A DNA stretch of 64,000 nucleotides, taken from Pelagerythrobacter aerophilus (GTDB lineage: Bacteria > Pseudomonadota > Alphaproteobacteria > Sphingomonadales > Sphingomonadaceae). The notes beneath the pieces were generated by a model. It did not search any database and was not told the origin of the DNA. It was given only the letters and a program-made list of their open reading frames with translations. The position numbers were made by a program, and so were the translations under genes. Below, piece by piece: positions 8,766 through 18,315 of this stretch (position 1 is its first letter; each line of letters opens with the position of its first letter). The stretch spans positions 310,001 through 374,000 of the forward strand of contig NZ_QXFK01000019.1 of assembly GCF_003581645.1 (NCBI RefSeq), written 5' to 3'.

Positions 8766-10868
8766 ATGCGACTTTTCCGGCTCTCCATTCTCTGCGCGAC
8801 CGCTCTGGTTCCAGCGCCTGTCCTTGCAGCGGATGCTGCGGCCGAGACAGTTTACGCCGCGGACCAGCAGCGCCAGATCATCGTCACCGGCGCGCGCCAG
8901 GAAAGCAGCACTGCGACCAAGACCGACACCCCGATCATCGAGACGCCGCAGCCGATCACGATCATCGACGACGAGCTCTACCTCGCGCAGGGCGCCATCT
9001 CGGTCAGCGACACGCTCAACTACGTATCCGGCGTCACCGCCAACCCCTACGGGCCGGACAGCCGCGTCGACGGCGCCTTCGTGCGCGGAATCAACGCCCT
9101 GCAGTTCCGCGACGGCATGCGCGACGTGTTCAGCTACTACGCGACCATCCGTGCCGATCCGTACAACTTCGACCAGGTGGAACTGGTGCGCGGCCCCGCT
9201 TCGGTCCTGTTCGGCCAGGGCGCGCTGGGCGGGATCATGAATCTCGTCTCCAAGCGGCCCGAGTTCACGACCGGCGGCGAGGTCTCGATCCGCTACGGCT
9301 CCCACGATCGCAAGGAAGCGCTTGCCGACCTGACCGGGCCACTGACCGACAACCTCGCCGGCCGCCTCGTCGCGCGGGTGCGCGATGCGGACACCCAGAC
9401 CGACTTCGTGCCGGACGACCGGGTGCTCATCTCGCCCTCACTGACCTTCCAGCCCTCGCCCGACACCGATTTTACGCTGATCGGTCTCTATCAGGAGGAC
9501 GATGGCGGCTCGACCTCGCAGTTCCTCCCGCTGGTCGGCACGATCCTGCCCAATCCCAACGGACGGCTTCCGAACGACCTGTTTATCGGCAAGCCCGGCT
9601 GGGACCGCTACGACGGCCGCCTGCTGCAGGGCACCGCGCTGTTCGAGCATCGGTTCGGCGAGAGCGCGACGCTGAATCTCAAGGCGCGCTATATCGACAG
9701 CGACCTCACTTATCTGACGCATTACCCGAACAGCTACGCAAATCCGGCGAATCCCTATCTCGACGAGGAACAGCGTACGATCGGCCTCTACGCCGACGGC
9801 AGCCGCGCGCGGATGGAAATCTTCTCGACCGACAACAACGTCCAGCTCAACTTCAACACCGGCGCGAATGTCGAGCATGTGATTCTCGCCGGCATCGACT
9901 TCAGCTTCAACCGGGTTCGCAAGACCAGCGGCATGGGCATCGAGTACATCGATATCTACGACATCGATTACGACGCGCTGTCCGATTTCGATGGCGGGCT
10001 GCCGCAGCCCTCAGGCCCTTCGGACGACGTGAAGCAGGACCAGGTCGGCCTCTATCTGCAAGATCAGATCCGCTTCTTCGACAGGGTCTCGGTCGTGCTC
10101 GGCGCTCGGCGCGACTGGACCAGCTCGCGCAGCTTCAGCGATCCCCGGCGGAAAGATGCCGCGACAACGTTCCGCGCCGGCGTGATCGCCGAGGTCCTGG
10201 ACGGAGTGTCGCCGTTCTTCAGCTACACGGAGAGCTTCGAGCCGATTGCCGGCACGGCGAGCGATGGCAGCCCGTTCGTGCCGAAGATGGGCCGGCAGTA
10301 CGAAGCGGGCGTCAAGTTCCATCCGACCGACGCCGTCCTCGTCACTGTGACCGGCTACCACATCAAGGAAAGCAATCGCCCGGTCTCCGACGACAGCACG
10401 CCCGACCCGTTCGACCAGATCCAGATCGGTTCGATGACCTCCAAGGGCGTCGAGTTCGAAGGCAACGCCACTTTACCCGGCGATCTGAACCTGATCGCCA
10501 ACCTCAGCTACAACGAGGCCGAGGTCGACGGCACGGACCAGCAGCTCGACAACGTACCGAAGTTCAACGCTTCGCTCTGGACGACCAAACGGTTCGCCTT
10601 GTCCGACGAGGCCGCGCTTCTGCTCGGCGGCGGCGTGCGCCACGTGGGCAAGAACCGGTCCTACGGTCCCGCCTTCCCCGAAGGGATCGTCACCCCCGCC
10701 TTCACGTTGGCGGACGCATTCGCCGAAGTGAGCTGGAATCGCTGGAGCTTCGCGATCAACGCGACGAACCTGTTCGACAAGCGCTACTACTCCGCCTGCC
10801 TCGCGCGCGGCGACTGCTTCATGGGCAGCGAGCGCAACGTGTTCGGCACCGTGAGCTATCGTTTCTGA
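8766..10868 (+). CDS. TonB-dependent siderophore receptor
   Basis: 700 aa from ATG 8766. The signal peptide is FRLSILCATALVPAPVLAA. Next come a TonB-box region (QIIVTGAR), a plug with TPIIETPQPITIIDDELY and FDQVELVRGPASVLFGQGAL, and a barrel ending NVFGTVSYRF. The ETPQPITIID and VRGPASVLFGQG patterns are typical of the FhuA/FpvA-type ferric-siderophore receptors. The stop overlaps the ATG of the next membrane gene (TGATG). Two inner-membrane genes follow, as in many siderophore receptor operons. The ligand is unknown. Confidence 0.92.
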   Translation: MRLFRLSILCATALVPAPVLAADAAAETVYAADQQRQIIVTGARQESSTATKTDTPIIETPQPITIIDDELYLAQGAISVSDTLNYVSGVTANPYGPDSRVDGAFVRGINALQFRDGMRDVFSYYATIRADPYNFDQVELVRGPASVLFGQGALGGIMNLVSKRPEFTTGGEVSIRYGSHDRKEALADLTGPLTDNLAGRLVARVRDADTQTDFVPDDRVLISPSLTFQPSPDTDFTLIGLYQEDDGGSTSQFLPLVGTILPNPNGRLPNDLFIGKPGWDRYDGRLLQGTALFEHRFGESATLNLKARYIDSDLTYLTHYPNSYANPANPYLDEEQRTIGLYADGSRARMEIFSTDNNVQLNFNTGANVEHVILAGIDFSFNRVRKTSGMGIEYIDIYDIDYDALSDFDGGLPQPSGPSDDVKQDQVGLYLQDQIRFFDRVSVVLGARRDWTSSRSFSDPRRKDAATTFRAGVIAEVLDGVSPFFSYTESFEPIAGTASDGSPFVPKMGRQYEAGVKFHPTDAVLVTVTGYHIKESNRPVSDDSTPDPFDQIQIGSMTSKGVEFEGNATLPGDLNLIANLSYNEAEVDGTDQQLDNVPKFNASLWTTKRFALSDEAALLLGGGVRHVGKNRSYGPAFPEGIVTPAFTLADAFAEVSWNRWSFAINATNLFDKRYYSACLARGDCFMGSERNVFGTVSYRF

Positions 10869-11443
10869 TGGGCGCCGGGGGGAGCATCATCGCCGGGTCG
10901 GCACTCGCGATCGTGGCCGTCGCGGTCCTGCGTGTCTCGTGGGGGCAGAAGGGACGCTCGGCGGCGCTCAACGCCGCGGGATGGGGATTTGCGCTCGCCG
11001 CTCTCATTCTCGGATGGACAGCCGCCGGGGCTTGGGGTGCCAGCGTGGTTGCGCTCTGGGCCATGGGCGCGGCCTGCGCGGTTCTGGCGTGGGAGGGTTT
11101 CCGCTCACCGGCGAGCCGCGCCAAGGCGTCGAACCGCCGGGCCGGCATGATGCCCGAAGGTCCGGCTCCGCTTCAAATCGGCGCGCGCCTGACGACCTTC
11201 ACCCTCGTCGCCATTGTCGCCCTGCTGAGCTCGATCGCCTTCGCCGTGGGTGTTCGCTGGCTCGCTGCCGCGATGGGCGCGGGTGAGGCGAATGCGAACG
11301 TCCTCGCCCTCTTCGCGACGCCCGTGGTCTGGACCGTCCTCGCCTTCATGCTACTCATGACCGCGAGCCGGAAGCGACAGATCGTCTATCTCGCCGTCAC
11401 CGCCAGCGCGGCCCTGCCCGCGATCCTTGTGGGAGCCGCATGA
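10868..11443 (+). CDS. Inner-membrane protein of siderophore operon (DUF3649/DUF3325-like)
   Basis: 191 aa with about six membrane segments in two blocks of three, split by a polar linker around residues 76-100 (RSPASRAKASNRRAG). Small membrane proteins of the DUF3649 and DUF3325 types commonly lie between a siderophore receptor and a PepSY protein; this looks like one of each fused, but I cannot confirm the family. Its ATG overlaps the receptor stop and its stop overlaps the next gene's ATG, so the three are translationally coupled. A role in periplasmic reduction or release of ferric siderophore is inferred from context. Confidence 0.65.
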   Translation: MGAGGSIIAGSALAIVAVAVLRVSWGQKGRSAALNAAGWGFALAALILGWTAAGAWGASVVALWAMGAACAVLAWEGFRSPASRAKASNRRAGMMPEGPAPLQIGARLTTFTLVAIVALLSSIAFAVGVRWLAAAMGAGEANANVLALFATPVVWTVLAFMLLMTASRKRQIVYLAVTASAALPAILVGAA

Positions 11444-12750
11444 TGAGCGCAACCATCGAACCGGGCACCGTGAAGCGTGCGCTGTCCGCCCACGCCGCGA
11501 TCGGCCTGATCGCCGGGGCTCTGCTCTACCTCGTTTCGCTGACCGGCACCCTCGCGGTGTTCTACAACGAGCTTCAGCGCTTCGAGCAACCCGGCGCGCC
11601 GGAGATGACCTCGATCGCGCCCGAAGCCGTCCAACGCGGTGTCGAGCGCGTGCTCGCAGCCGAGGACGCCGCCGGGCTGCCGACGACCACCCACCTCTAC
11701 GTCCATATCCCGGTCGAGGAACTGCCGCGCGCAACCGTTACGACCGACAACCAGGCGTTCCATCTCGATGCGCAGGGCAATCTCGCCATGCCCGAGGAGA
11801 TCGCGTGGAACGATTTCCTGGTCCAGCTCCACTACACGCTCAATCTGCCGAGCCTCGTCGGGCTCACGATCGTTGGCGTGCTTGGCGTGATGATGCTGGC
11901 GCTGGCGCTCTCGGGCGTGATCGCGCATCCGCGCATCTTCCGCGACGCCTTCCGCCTGCGCGCCCGCGACAAGGGCGGCGTGGGCCTGGTCGACTGGCAC
12001 AACCGGCTGAGCGTCTGGACCCTGCCCTTTACAATCGCGATCGCGCTGACCGGCGCACTGATCGGACTTGCGGTCGTCACTGCCTACGGTGTCGCCGGAA
12101 GTGCCTACGATGGCGACGTCGAAGCGGTCTACGGTCCGATCTTCGGCGAAGAAGGCGCGCCCGACGCCAGCCCGGCCCCGGCGCCCGATCTCGCCGCCGC
12201 CCTGCGCCACATGGCCGCGGAGTATCCCGAGGTGCGGCTGACGTATGCCGTGCTCCACGATCCCCTCACGGCCGGGCAGCACGTGCAGATGGTCGGCGAG
12301 CACGAACAGAGGCTGATCTTCGGCGAATACTACACGTTCGACAGCGAAGGCCGCTTCGAAGGCACCGCCGGGCTCGCCGACGGCGCGCTGGGCCAGCAGG
12401 CCGCGGCATCGACCTACAAGCTCCACTTCGGCAACTTCGGCGGGTTCTGGGTCAAGATCGCCTACGTGATCTTCGGCGCGGCGCTGACCGCGATCTGCGC
12501 CACCGGCACTTATATCTGGCTCGGCAAGCGCCGTCGCCGCGGGATCGAGGAACCGCGCCTGCGCGCCGCCTGGACAGGAGTGATCGTCGGCAACCCGGTC
12601 GCGCTGGCCGCAACGGTCGTGGCGCGCTTCACGATCGGCAACGAAGCGCCCTTCGTGGCGATCTTCTGGATCGGCCTCGCGCTCTATATCGCCGCCTCGG
12701 TCCTGGCCGCATCGCGCAAACAGGCCCGCGGGCGGCCTTTGCCCGCATAG
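11440..12750 (+). CDS. PepSY-associated TM protein (PiuB-like)
   Basis: 436 aa starting ATGATG at 11440. There are four main membrane spans: residues about 17-37 (AIGLIAGALLYLVSLTGTLAVFY), about 143-165, about 195-215, and near the C-terminus. LVDWHNRLSVWTLPFTIAIALTG contains the conserved Trp-His region. This is the PepSY_TM family found with TonB siderophore receptors and thought to take part in ferric-siderophore reduction in the inner membrane. It is the last gene of the operon, and the next gene is convergent. Confidence 0.85.
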   Translation: MMSATIEPGTVKRALSAHAAIGLIAGALLYLVSLTGTLAVFYNELQRFEQPGAPEMTSIAPEAVQRGVERVLAAEDAAGLPTTTHLYVHIPVEELPRATVTTDNQAFHLDAQGNLAMPEEIAWNDFLVQLHYTLNLPSLVGLTIVGVLGVMMLALALSGVIAHPRIFRDAFRLRARDKGGVGLVDWHNRLSVWTLPFTIAIALTGALIGLAVVTAYGVAGSAYDGDVEAVYGPIFGEEGAPDASPAPAPDLAAALRHMAAEYPEVRLTYAVLHDPLTAGQHVQMVGEHEQRLIFGEYYTFDSEGRFEGTAGLADGALGQQAAASTYKLHFGNFGGFWVKIAYVIFGAALTAICATGTYIWLGKRRRRGIEEPRLRAAWTGVIVGNPVALAATVVARFTIGNEAPFVAIFWIGLALYIAASVLAASRKQARGRPLPA

Positions 12751-12766
12751 ATCGCGGCAGGCTCGG

Positions 12767-13537
12767 TCAGGCCCACGCCGCCGCGAGCATGATGACGATG
12801 GCGACTTCGGTGAAGTTGCCCATGCCGTGCGCCACGATGGGGACGAGCAAGCTTCTGGAGCGCTCCATCAGCCAGACGTAGGTCAACCCCCACACGAAGG
12901 CATAAGTCTGCTGGGCCAGCGCCTGGTGAAGCGGGTCCACCACGAACGATTGCCAATGCGCCAAAGCGAAAAGCAGCGCGACGATGTACGCGGCCACCGG
13001 GAGGTCGACGGCCCCGATCCGGAGCCGCCCCGGCACCAGCACGACGAGAAGGCCGACGAGGAGCCCGCGAAAGATGGTCTCCTCGGCGAGGCCGGTCGTC
13101 AGCATTCCCAGAAGAAAGCCGGCCGAATCGAGCGGTGTCGTAGAGTATTGCATGGTGGGCGGCGTCTGGCTCAGCAGCGCCGGCCAATAATCGGCAATCA
13201 GCATTATCAGGCCCATGGCCAGGCCGGTCACGAGCGCGAGGCCGACATATGTGCGCTCCGGAGGCCAGCGCAGATGCGCATCCATCTCGGGCACCAGGCG
13301 CTTTGCGACCGCAATGCCGGCCAGGCCGAATAGCGCCTGGAACGCGATCGCCAGAAGCAGGAAGATGGAAACGTGACCCTCCCACGCCGCCGGGCCGCTC
13401 TTGTAGAACCATCTGGCGATTTCCCGCCCGCCGGTAAGGATGCCATGCATCAGGAGCGCGGCCAGCACGATGGGCCAGATCCGGAAACGGAAATCGTAGA
13501 GCTGGATGAAGCGGTGTGGAGCTGCGAGCTGGGTCAT
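12767..13537 (-). CDS. CPBP-family intramembrane glutamic protease
   Basis: The ATG at 13537 is chosen because AGAGGGG lies just upstream; a GTG at 13552 is the alternative. The 256-aa protein has about eight membrane segments. The CAAX/CPBP motifs are present in order: LAEETIFRGLLVG (catalytic Glu-Glu and Arg), FALAHWQSFVVD, and the later VAHGMGNFTEV. Bacterial members act in bacteriocin self-immunity, protein maturation or membrane proteolysis. Nothing here identifies the substrate. It is convergent with the PepSY gene and lies just after the AraC-type gene. Confidence 0.85.
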   Translation of the reverse strand: MTQLAAPHRFIQLYDFRFRIWPIVLAALLMHGILTGGREIARWFYKSGPAAWEGHVSIFLLLAIAFQALFGLAGIAVAKRLVPEMDAHLRWPPERTYVGLALVTGLAMGLIMLIADYWPALLSQTPPTMQYSTTPLDSAGFLLGMLTTGLAEETIFRGLLVGLLVVLVPGRLRIGAVDLPVAAYIVALLFALAHWQSFVVDPLHQALAQQTYAFVWGLTYVWLMERSRSLLVPIVAHGMGNFTEVAIVIMLAAAWA

Positions 13538-13588
13538 ACGCCCCTCTTTCACGACCGCCGCCGCGATTGTCTTGAACGAATGTGATCC

Positions 13589-14299
13589 CTAGCTCACGGC
13601 TATCTCGCCCGTCGGTTCTTGCCTCGAAGACGAGCGCTGCGCCCACTTCCGCCAAGCGGTCGGCGTGGTGCCGGTGAAGCTTCGGATCGCCCGCGCCATG
13701 TGGGCCTGGTCCGCAAATCCGGCGTCCGCCGCGACAGCCGCAAGGCTGGCATTGCCCGCGACGATCATTTGCCAGGCGTTCCTCGCACGAGCTTCGCTGC
13801 GGTAGCGCGCCGGCGACACGCCGTAGACCGCGCTGAACGCGCGCGAGACATGCTCTCTCGTGCGACCGGCGGCTTCGGCCCATCCACCGATCGCTGGCGC
13901 CTCGACGCCCGCCAGCGCCTTGGCCAGTAGATCGGGGATATCCTCTCCGTCATCGCAAACCGCCCTGAATTCCTTCAGGGTATATTCCACCGCGCTCCGC
14001 CGATCGGTCTGCGAAAGGCGGACCAGTTCATCGGGATCGGCAATCCGCCCCTTCGCCGGCCAGAAGGACGCGTAGAGCGGCAGCGGCAAGTCCAGGACGG
14101 TCGCCACCTCGCCGGAAATGCGGTCGAGGTGGGCAGAGAACGGCCGATGGAGCAGCACATCGCCGGGCTCGACCTTGAACCGCCCGGCGTCGCCCGCTTC
14201 CTCGTAGCGCCCGGACAGGACAACGGTCGCATACGGCCGGGCATGGCGATGTCGTGCGATAACGGAGGATTGCAGTCGGCTGGGCTGGTAAAGAAGCAT
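13589..14299 (-). CDS. AraC-family transcriptional regulator
   Basis: 236 aa from ATG 14299; a TTG-started longer form reaches 14350. The N-terminal half is a cupin-like sensor (RYEEAGDAGRFKVEPGDVLL). The C-terminal ~100 residues hold two helix-turn-helix motifs: TREHVSRAFSAVYGVSPARY, and SLAAVAADAGFADQAHMARA followed by FTGTTPTAWRKW. The target is unknown. The neighbouring CPBP protease gene, 51 bp downstream on the same strand, may be its target or may be independent. Confidence 0.88.
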   Translation of the reverse strand: MLLYQPSRLQSSVIARHRHARPYATVVLSGRYEEAGDAGRFKVEPGDVLLHRPFSAHLDRISGEVATVLDLPLPLYASFWPAKGRIADPDELVRLSQTDRRSAVEYTLKEFRAVCDDGEDIPDLLAKALAGVEAPAIGGWAEAAGRTREHVSRAFSAVYGVSPARYRSEARARNAWQMIVAGNASLAAVAADAGFADQAHMARAIRSFTGTTPTAWRKWAQRSSSRQEPTGEIAVS

Positions 14300-14495
14300 G
14301 GACGGGCTGAAACCGAGGCTCGCTGCAACGAAACCGCACCATGGACGCAAGCGCTGCCCGCGTCCACCCGAGACGCTTGGCAGCAGTCAGCATAGCTCCG
14401 CATTGACTGTCGATCTTCAGCCGCCGCGACCCGTCGGCTCAATCGTCACTTCATTCGACCTCGATGAGCGAAGGCCCTAGCGTGGTTGAGCGCTC

Positions 14496-16498
14496 TTAAC
14501 CAAGCGCGCCATCACAAGCCATTCCGGCTCGGGCGGCATTGACGAGAGCCACCGCCCGGCGAAGGCCACCGATCCCGGCGCCCACCGCAAATTCAGGAAT
14601 CTGCGCCAATGACGTGAGTGTGTTCGACGTGATGTTGACCGCGTGCGTTTGTGGCCACGAGAGGAGGAAGTTGATGTAGATTTCCGCGATCTTGTCGCGC
14701 CACTTGGGCTTTGCGACTTTCTCCGCGACAGCGTTGAACTTGCCCGGACCCATCTCGACCGCATCCAATAACACGTTGGCCGCTTCCTCAAGCCGATCCT
14801 GCCCGCCACCACCACGCACGAATGCCTCAAGAATATCGCGCCGAACCTCTCGGCTGTCGGCAGCCATGCGGAATTGCCCGAGCGCCCGTCCGGCCTCTGC
14901 CGTTGCGCCAGCGACCTGTTCTTGAATCGCCGAATGCCGCACCAGCGCTTGCCGAAATTGCGCGAGCAACTCGCCATCGGGAAAGTCGCCTGCTTGCTTC
15001 ACACGCTTGGCGAGGTTGACCAATTCGTTACCCGACTTCGCGAGGATGCGGCGCGCGGCCAGCGCCTCCTCTGCATTCATCGCCTGCCCCTTGCGGCGCG
15101 ACAGCAGTTGTTCGGGCGTCATGTTCAGGTCAGACGCGAGCAGTCCGGTTTCAGCCTGGGTGATCCGTCCGCGCGTGGCAGCGTCGAAGCCGCCCATCAT
15201 GTCGCTGGTGGCCTTCAAGGCACGACTGATATCCTGCGGCGAATCCAGTTTGGTGACATCGATATTGCCGACTTGCTGGACCGCGTCGACGCCTGCCCAA
15301 TCGTCATATGCTTCAGCCGGCGGGAACGGCAGAGGTTCGCCAGCCGGGGTTGCAGCATCTTCATAGACCGGCCCGCCAACTTCCTCTTGGCGCTGCTCCA
15401 GATCGTAGCGATCACCCTGCATACTGTAGTAGCGTTCAAGCTCCGGCAGATCGGCTGGCAGGAACCGGCGTCCGCGCGTGCCCTCGTAGGTTTCGCGCAG
15501 CGCGTCCAGGAACGCGCTCACATCGGGGCGTTCTAGGCGCTCGGGGAAGAACCCGGCTTCCCATGCCTGCAACGCGGCTTCGTCCAGCGTCAGGCCATTG
15601 TCGTTCACCATCGGGCCAAAGCGCGTCTCTTGCCCAACGAAATCCATTCCCTTGCGGGCAGCGTTCGACGTGATCCCCATCGCAGAAAGTTCGCCGTCCT
15701 GATCGACTAAGCCACCCCGCGTGCGGAGCCAGCCGACCATATCCATGGGGCCAACTTTGGGGACGGGCGCACCCACGTAATTCCTGATCGTGGTGCGGGA
15801 GAGTTCGACCCTTTCGTTGGGCGCCCTCGCTTCGACGAACCGACCTGCATCCTTGGCAATGGCTTCCTCGACCCCGCCTAGCGTGTTCGCAGGCAGGGGC
15901 AACACATCGCTCGGCTGGAGGTTGGCGGCGGCAGCCATGCGCTGGGCATCGCTAAGGGGATCGGAAAGAAGCGTGGGACGCACCGCCTGGACATCGAGGT
16001 AATCGCGCTCGCGCGTCGGGGCGGACAGCGATGGTCCGGGGGCGGCGTTCACCGCGATCGTGCGTTCGTCTACCACGCGGCCCGGCCAGCCATCGGCAGT
16101 GCCCAACGCTGCATCTTCTACGGCACCGCGCGCTGTGTCGTCCGCATAGTCTATGCCGGCTTCGCCAGCCGTCTCAGCCGCAGCAATCGCCGTCGGGGAA
16201 GCCTCACGACCGAGGCGGCCACGCACAGCGCCCGCAGCGCGACCGAGCAGCGGCGCAGCAGCTTCGAGGGCCTTGCCGCCCGCCGCGTTGATGATCGCCC
16301 CCGCAGGCGCTCCTATGGCCGCTCCAGTAAGGCGCTGCGGCACGGTACCATCAGTCCCCATGAAGCCCTCGGTCCCGCCATAGACGGCACCCACGCGGGC
16401 AAGCTGGGGCACGGTGCGAGCTCCCTGTCCGTAGGGGATGAGAAAGCCCGAGGTGAGAGCACCGCCGATCTCGCCGACAAGTGAGGCGTTCGGGTGGA
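14496..16498 (-). pseudogene. Truncated phage virion/structural-type protein
   Basis: The minus frame is open from about 16498 to the stop at 14496, about 665 residues, but has no credible start: upstream it runs into sequence coding on the other strand. The protein is Ala-rich with long helical stretches (ARAGRLGREASPTAIAAAE-like; MNAEEALAARRILAKSGNEL) and ends abruptly in ARAGMACDGALG. It resembles large internal virion or tail-associated proteins of podovirus-like prophages, but I cannot name the family. Both ends look cut, so I call it a remnant. It marks the left end of the mobile element. Confidence 0.6.
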
Positions 16499-16636
16499 CA
16501 CCACGCCATCTTTGAGGCCGAGGCCGCGATGAAAGCCGCCCGCTTCGTCGAGATGGATCCGGCACAATTGATCGCCTTCCCCTCCCCCAAGGTTTGCCGC
16601 GCCATTGCAGCAGACCGCGCAGCAGGGAGGGCATGA
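16498..16636 (+). pseudogene. C-terminal remnant of an unidentified plus-strand gene
   Basis: A plus-strand frame reading HAIFEAEAAMKAARFVEMDP and ending in a TGA at 16634-16636 overlaps the ATG of the next small gene (ATGA), as a coupled upstream gene would. It has no start because it is joined at about 16498 to the reversed virion-type gene. About 45 residues remain. The codon use and the ATGA coupling argue that this is a true gene end. Its family is unknown. Confidence 0.45.
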
Positions 16637-16944
16637 GCATGGGTAAGCCCATCAACCGCCGCGACCTGTTCGCCGGAACCGCAGCAGTGGGGGCAGCACT
16701 TGCGCTCCCCTTGCCCCATGGTGCGATTGCCCTCCAAGCGCAAAGCAGGCCCGACGCCGCATTGGAGGCAGCATGGCAGCGCATAGTCGCAGCAGCCGAC
16801 ACGCTTGATGTTATCGGGGTGGACTTCGACACCGAGGCCGAGCGCGACCAATACGCGATCATGGACGAGGCCGAGAATTTCATACAATCCACGACCGCAC
16901 AGACGCCCCACGGCGCGGCAATTCAGCTTTGGCTTGCCCTGTAG
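16633..16944 (+). CDS. Small mobile-element protein with Tat-like leader
   Basis: 103 aa from ATG 16633. The N-terminus KPINRRDLFAGTAAVGAALA has the twin-Arg and hydrophobic pattern of a Tat signal, followed by a short acidic helical domain (VDFDTEAERDQYAIMDEAE). I do not know its function. It is the only clearly intact plus-strand gene in the element and converges on the truncated primase. A plain hydrophobic leader that merely resembles a Tat signal is possible. Confidence 0.6.
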   Translation: MSMGKPINRRDLFAGTAAVGAALALPLPHGAIALQAQSRPDAALEAAWQRIVAAADTLDVIGVDFDTEAERDQYAIMDEAENFIQSTTAQTPHGAAIQLWLAL

Positions 16945-17448
16945 AGGCCCCTCAGGTGATGATACGCAGCAAACGAGGCACGGGAGCGCCCGACCGCGCT
17001 TTCCATACGGAAGGACGCTGTAGCGGACGCTCAGGGGCGCAGGGATCGAGATACCCCGCCACCGCAGGTAGGATTCCGCAGGCGTACCCTCGACCGGCCC
17101 GGCAGCGCGCCAGATCGAGCGGGCTTCCTCCACCCGATCGCTCGCGTCGTCCGCAGGAGGGAGGGGGGCGACTTGGACCTTGGGGAGTTCCTCGCCGGTC
17201 AGCATCTCAGCAGCCTCGCGCAGCCCGACACCATGCAGCGCCCCAATGAAATCGAGAACGTCGCCGCTGGCACCGCACCCGAAACACTGGAAGCGCTTGC
17301 CGTCGTCGAAGATCGTAAACGAGGGCGAGCGATCGTTATGCAGCGGACAGCAGGCCTTCCACTCCCGCCCGGCACGCTGGAGCTTCACGACAGCCCCCAC
17401 GACTTCCGGCAGGGCGTGAGATTGCTTGATCGCTTCAAGGTCGATCAT
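16945..17448 (-). pseudogene. DNA primase, CHC2 zinc-finger part only (3' truncated)
   Basis: From ATG 17448 the frame encodes a CHC2-type primase zinc finger (CCPLHNDRSPSF, then FQCFGCGASGDVLDFIGAL). A linker and the start of the catalytic region (YLRWRGISIPAPLSVRYSVLPYG) follow. Homology-like sequence ends near 16945 where the opposite-strand gene ends. The Toprim catalytic domain is missing and no stop is met until far inside other genes. It was part of a phage or satellite replication module. Its ATG overlaps the stop of the gene upstream. Confidence 0.72.
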
Positions 17449-17687
17449 GCCGCACCTCCCCGCGACAGGCTCGCGAAGTATGCCTTGCAGTCCCAGAACC
17501 CCTTTGCCTCCCGCCGGGTGACTTGGCCCCCGTCCGCGATGCGTTGGAGAAGCTGCCACTCGGCCTCACTCCAAAACGGAGCAAGAGCCAGCAGCGTTTT
17601 CGCTTCCTGCCGATAGTAGGGGGCGAGGCTGTAATCGCCGTGCCTCAGGACGTAGCGCCCCGCTGGCGTTCGAATAGACAGGATCAT
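17445..17687 (-). CDS. Small mobile-element protein (80 aa)
   Basis: 80 aa from ATG 17687, a start that overlaps the stop of the previous gene (ATGA). Its own stop overlaps the primase ATG. The sequence (SLAPYYRQEAKTLLALAPF, WSEAEWQLLQRIADGG) looks like a small helical protein. The family is unknown. Tight coupling on both sides supports it as a real gene of the replication module. Confidence 0.65.
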   Translation of the reverse strand: MILSIRTPAGRYVLRHGDYSLAPYYRQEAKTLLALAPFWSEAEWQLLQRIADGGQVTRREAKGFWDCKAYFASLSRGGAA

Positions 17688-17968
17688 GCTACGGCTCCCC
17701 GGTTCCAGAAGCATTCCCGAAGGCCCGCTAACCGCACCCTACTTGCCAATGAGGGAGACGGATCGTTCACCGCCTGCCGCAAGAACAGGTTGTCGCAGCG
17801 ACCCCACTTGAAGCTGGTTTGAAGCAGACAGCGGGCAAGGCGTTGGTGGTCTGTTTCCCCCTCTTGCCAGAACGGGGCAGGGCGACACTTCGCCCCGACC
17901 ATGTGAGCCGACAGCGGCCCGAGCGCGGCAGCGAGCCGGGCACGTTCCCGAGTATCGAGCGCGGTCAT
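17684..17968 (-). CDS. Small mobile-element protein (94 aa)
   Basis: 94 aa with ATGA overlaps at both ends, between an upstream 115-aa gene and the 80-aa gene. It starts TALDTRERARLAAALGPLSA and contains Cys and Trp residues around HQRLARCLLQTSFKWGRCDN. No known domain is recognised. The operon position suggests early replication or regulation functions. Confidence 0.62.
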   Translation of the reverse strand: MTALDTRERARLAAALGPLSAHMVGAKCRPAPFWQEGETDHQRLARCLLQTSFKWGRCDNLFLRQAVNDPSPSLASRVRLAGLRECFWNRGAVA

Positions 17969-18312
17969 ATTGCACCCCCGGGGCTTGCGTCTTCCAGGGC
18001 GGCAAATGCCTTCCTCAGCAGCTTGTCGGCGTCGGCAGGCTTGATGCGCCCTCGCCCGAACAGACCGACCCCACGGATCCAGCCGTCAGCATCGGAAGGA
18101 AGGGCGCGGCGGGCTATGTCCCAGCGATTCCTCGCCGACCACAGCGCATCCTCGAAGCGTTGCAATTCGCTGCGGTTTCCGCTATATTCAGGTTGCTCAC
18201 CGCCTCCAAGCAGAGCATTTTTTTCGGAGCCGTTCGATCCCCTCTTTAAGGTCAGGATCGGGCGGCTTCGGCCTTTACGGCTGGCCGAATAACCATCTCT
18301 GATGCAGACCAC
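17965..18312 (-). CDS. Mobile-element protein of unknown function
   Basis: Up to 115 aa, starting at a GTG at 18312 just after the AlpA-like gene; the start is uncertain. The C-terminal half (FEDALWSARNRWDIARRALP, KPADADKLLRKAFAALEDA) is the convincing part. It overlaps the next gene by four bases. No function is recognised. Confidence 0.55.
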   Translation of the reverse strand: MVCIRDGYSASRKGRSRPILTLKRGSNGSEKNALLGGGEQPEYSGNRSELQRFEDALWSARNRWDIARRALPSDADGWIRGVGLFGRGRIKPADADKLLRKAFAALEDASPGGAI

Positions 18313-18315
18313 CGT

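Noticed and set aside
14477-14977. Open minus frame overlapping the virion-type remnant
   Set aside because: Ser/Arg-rich translation in a shifted frame of a better candidate.
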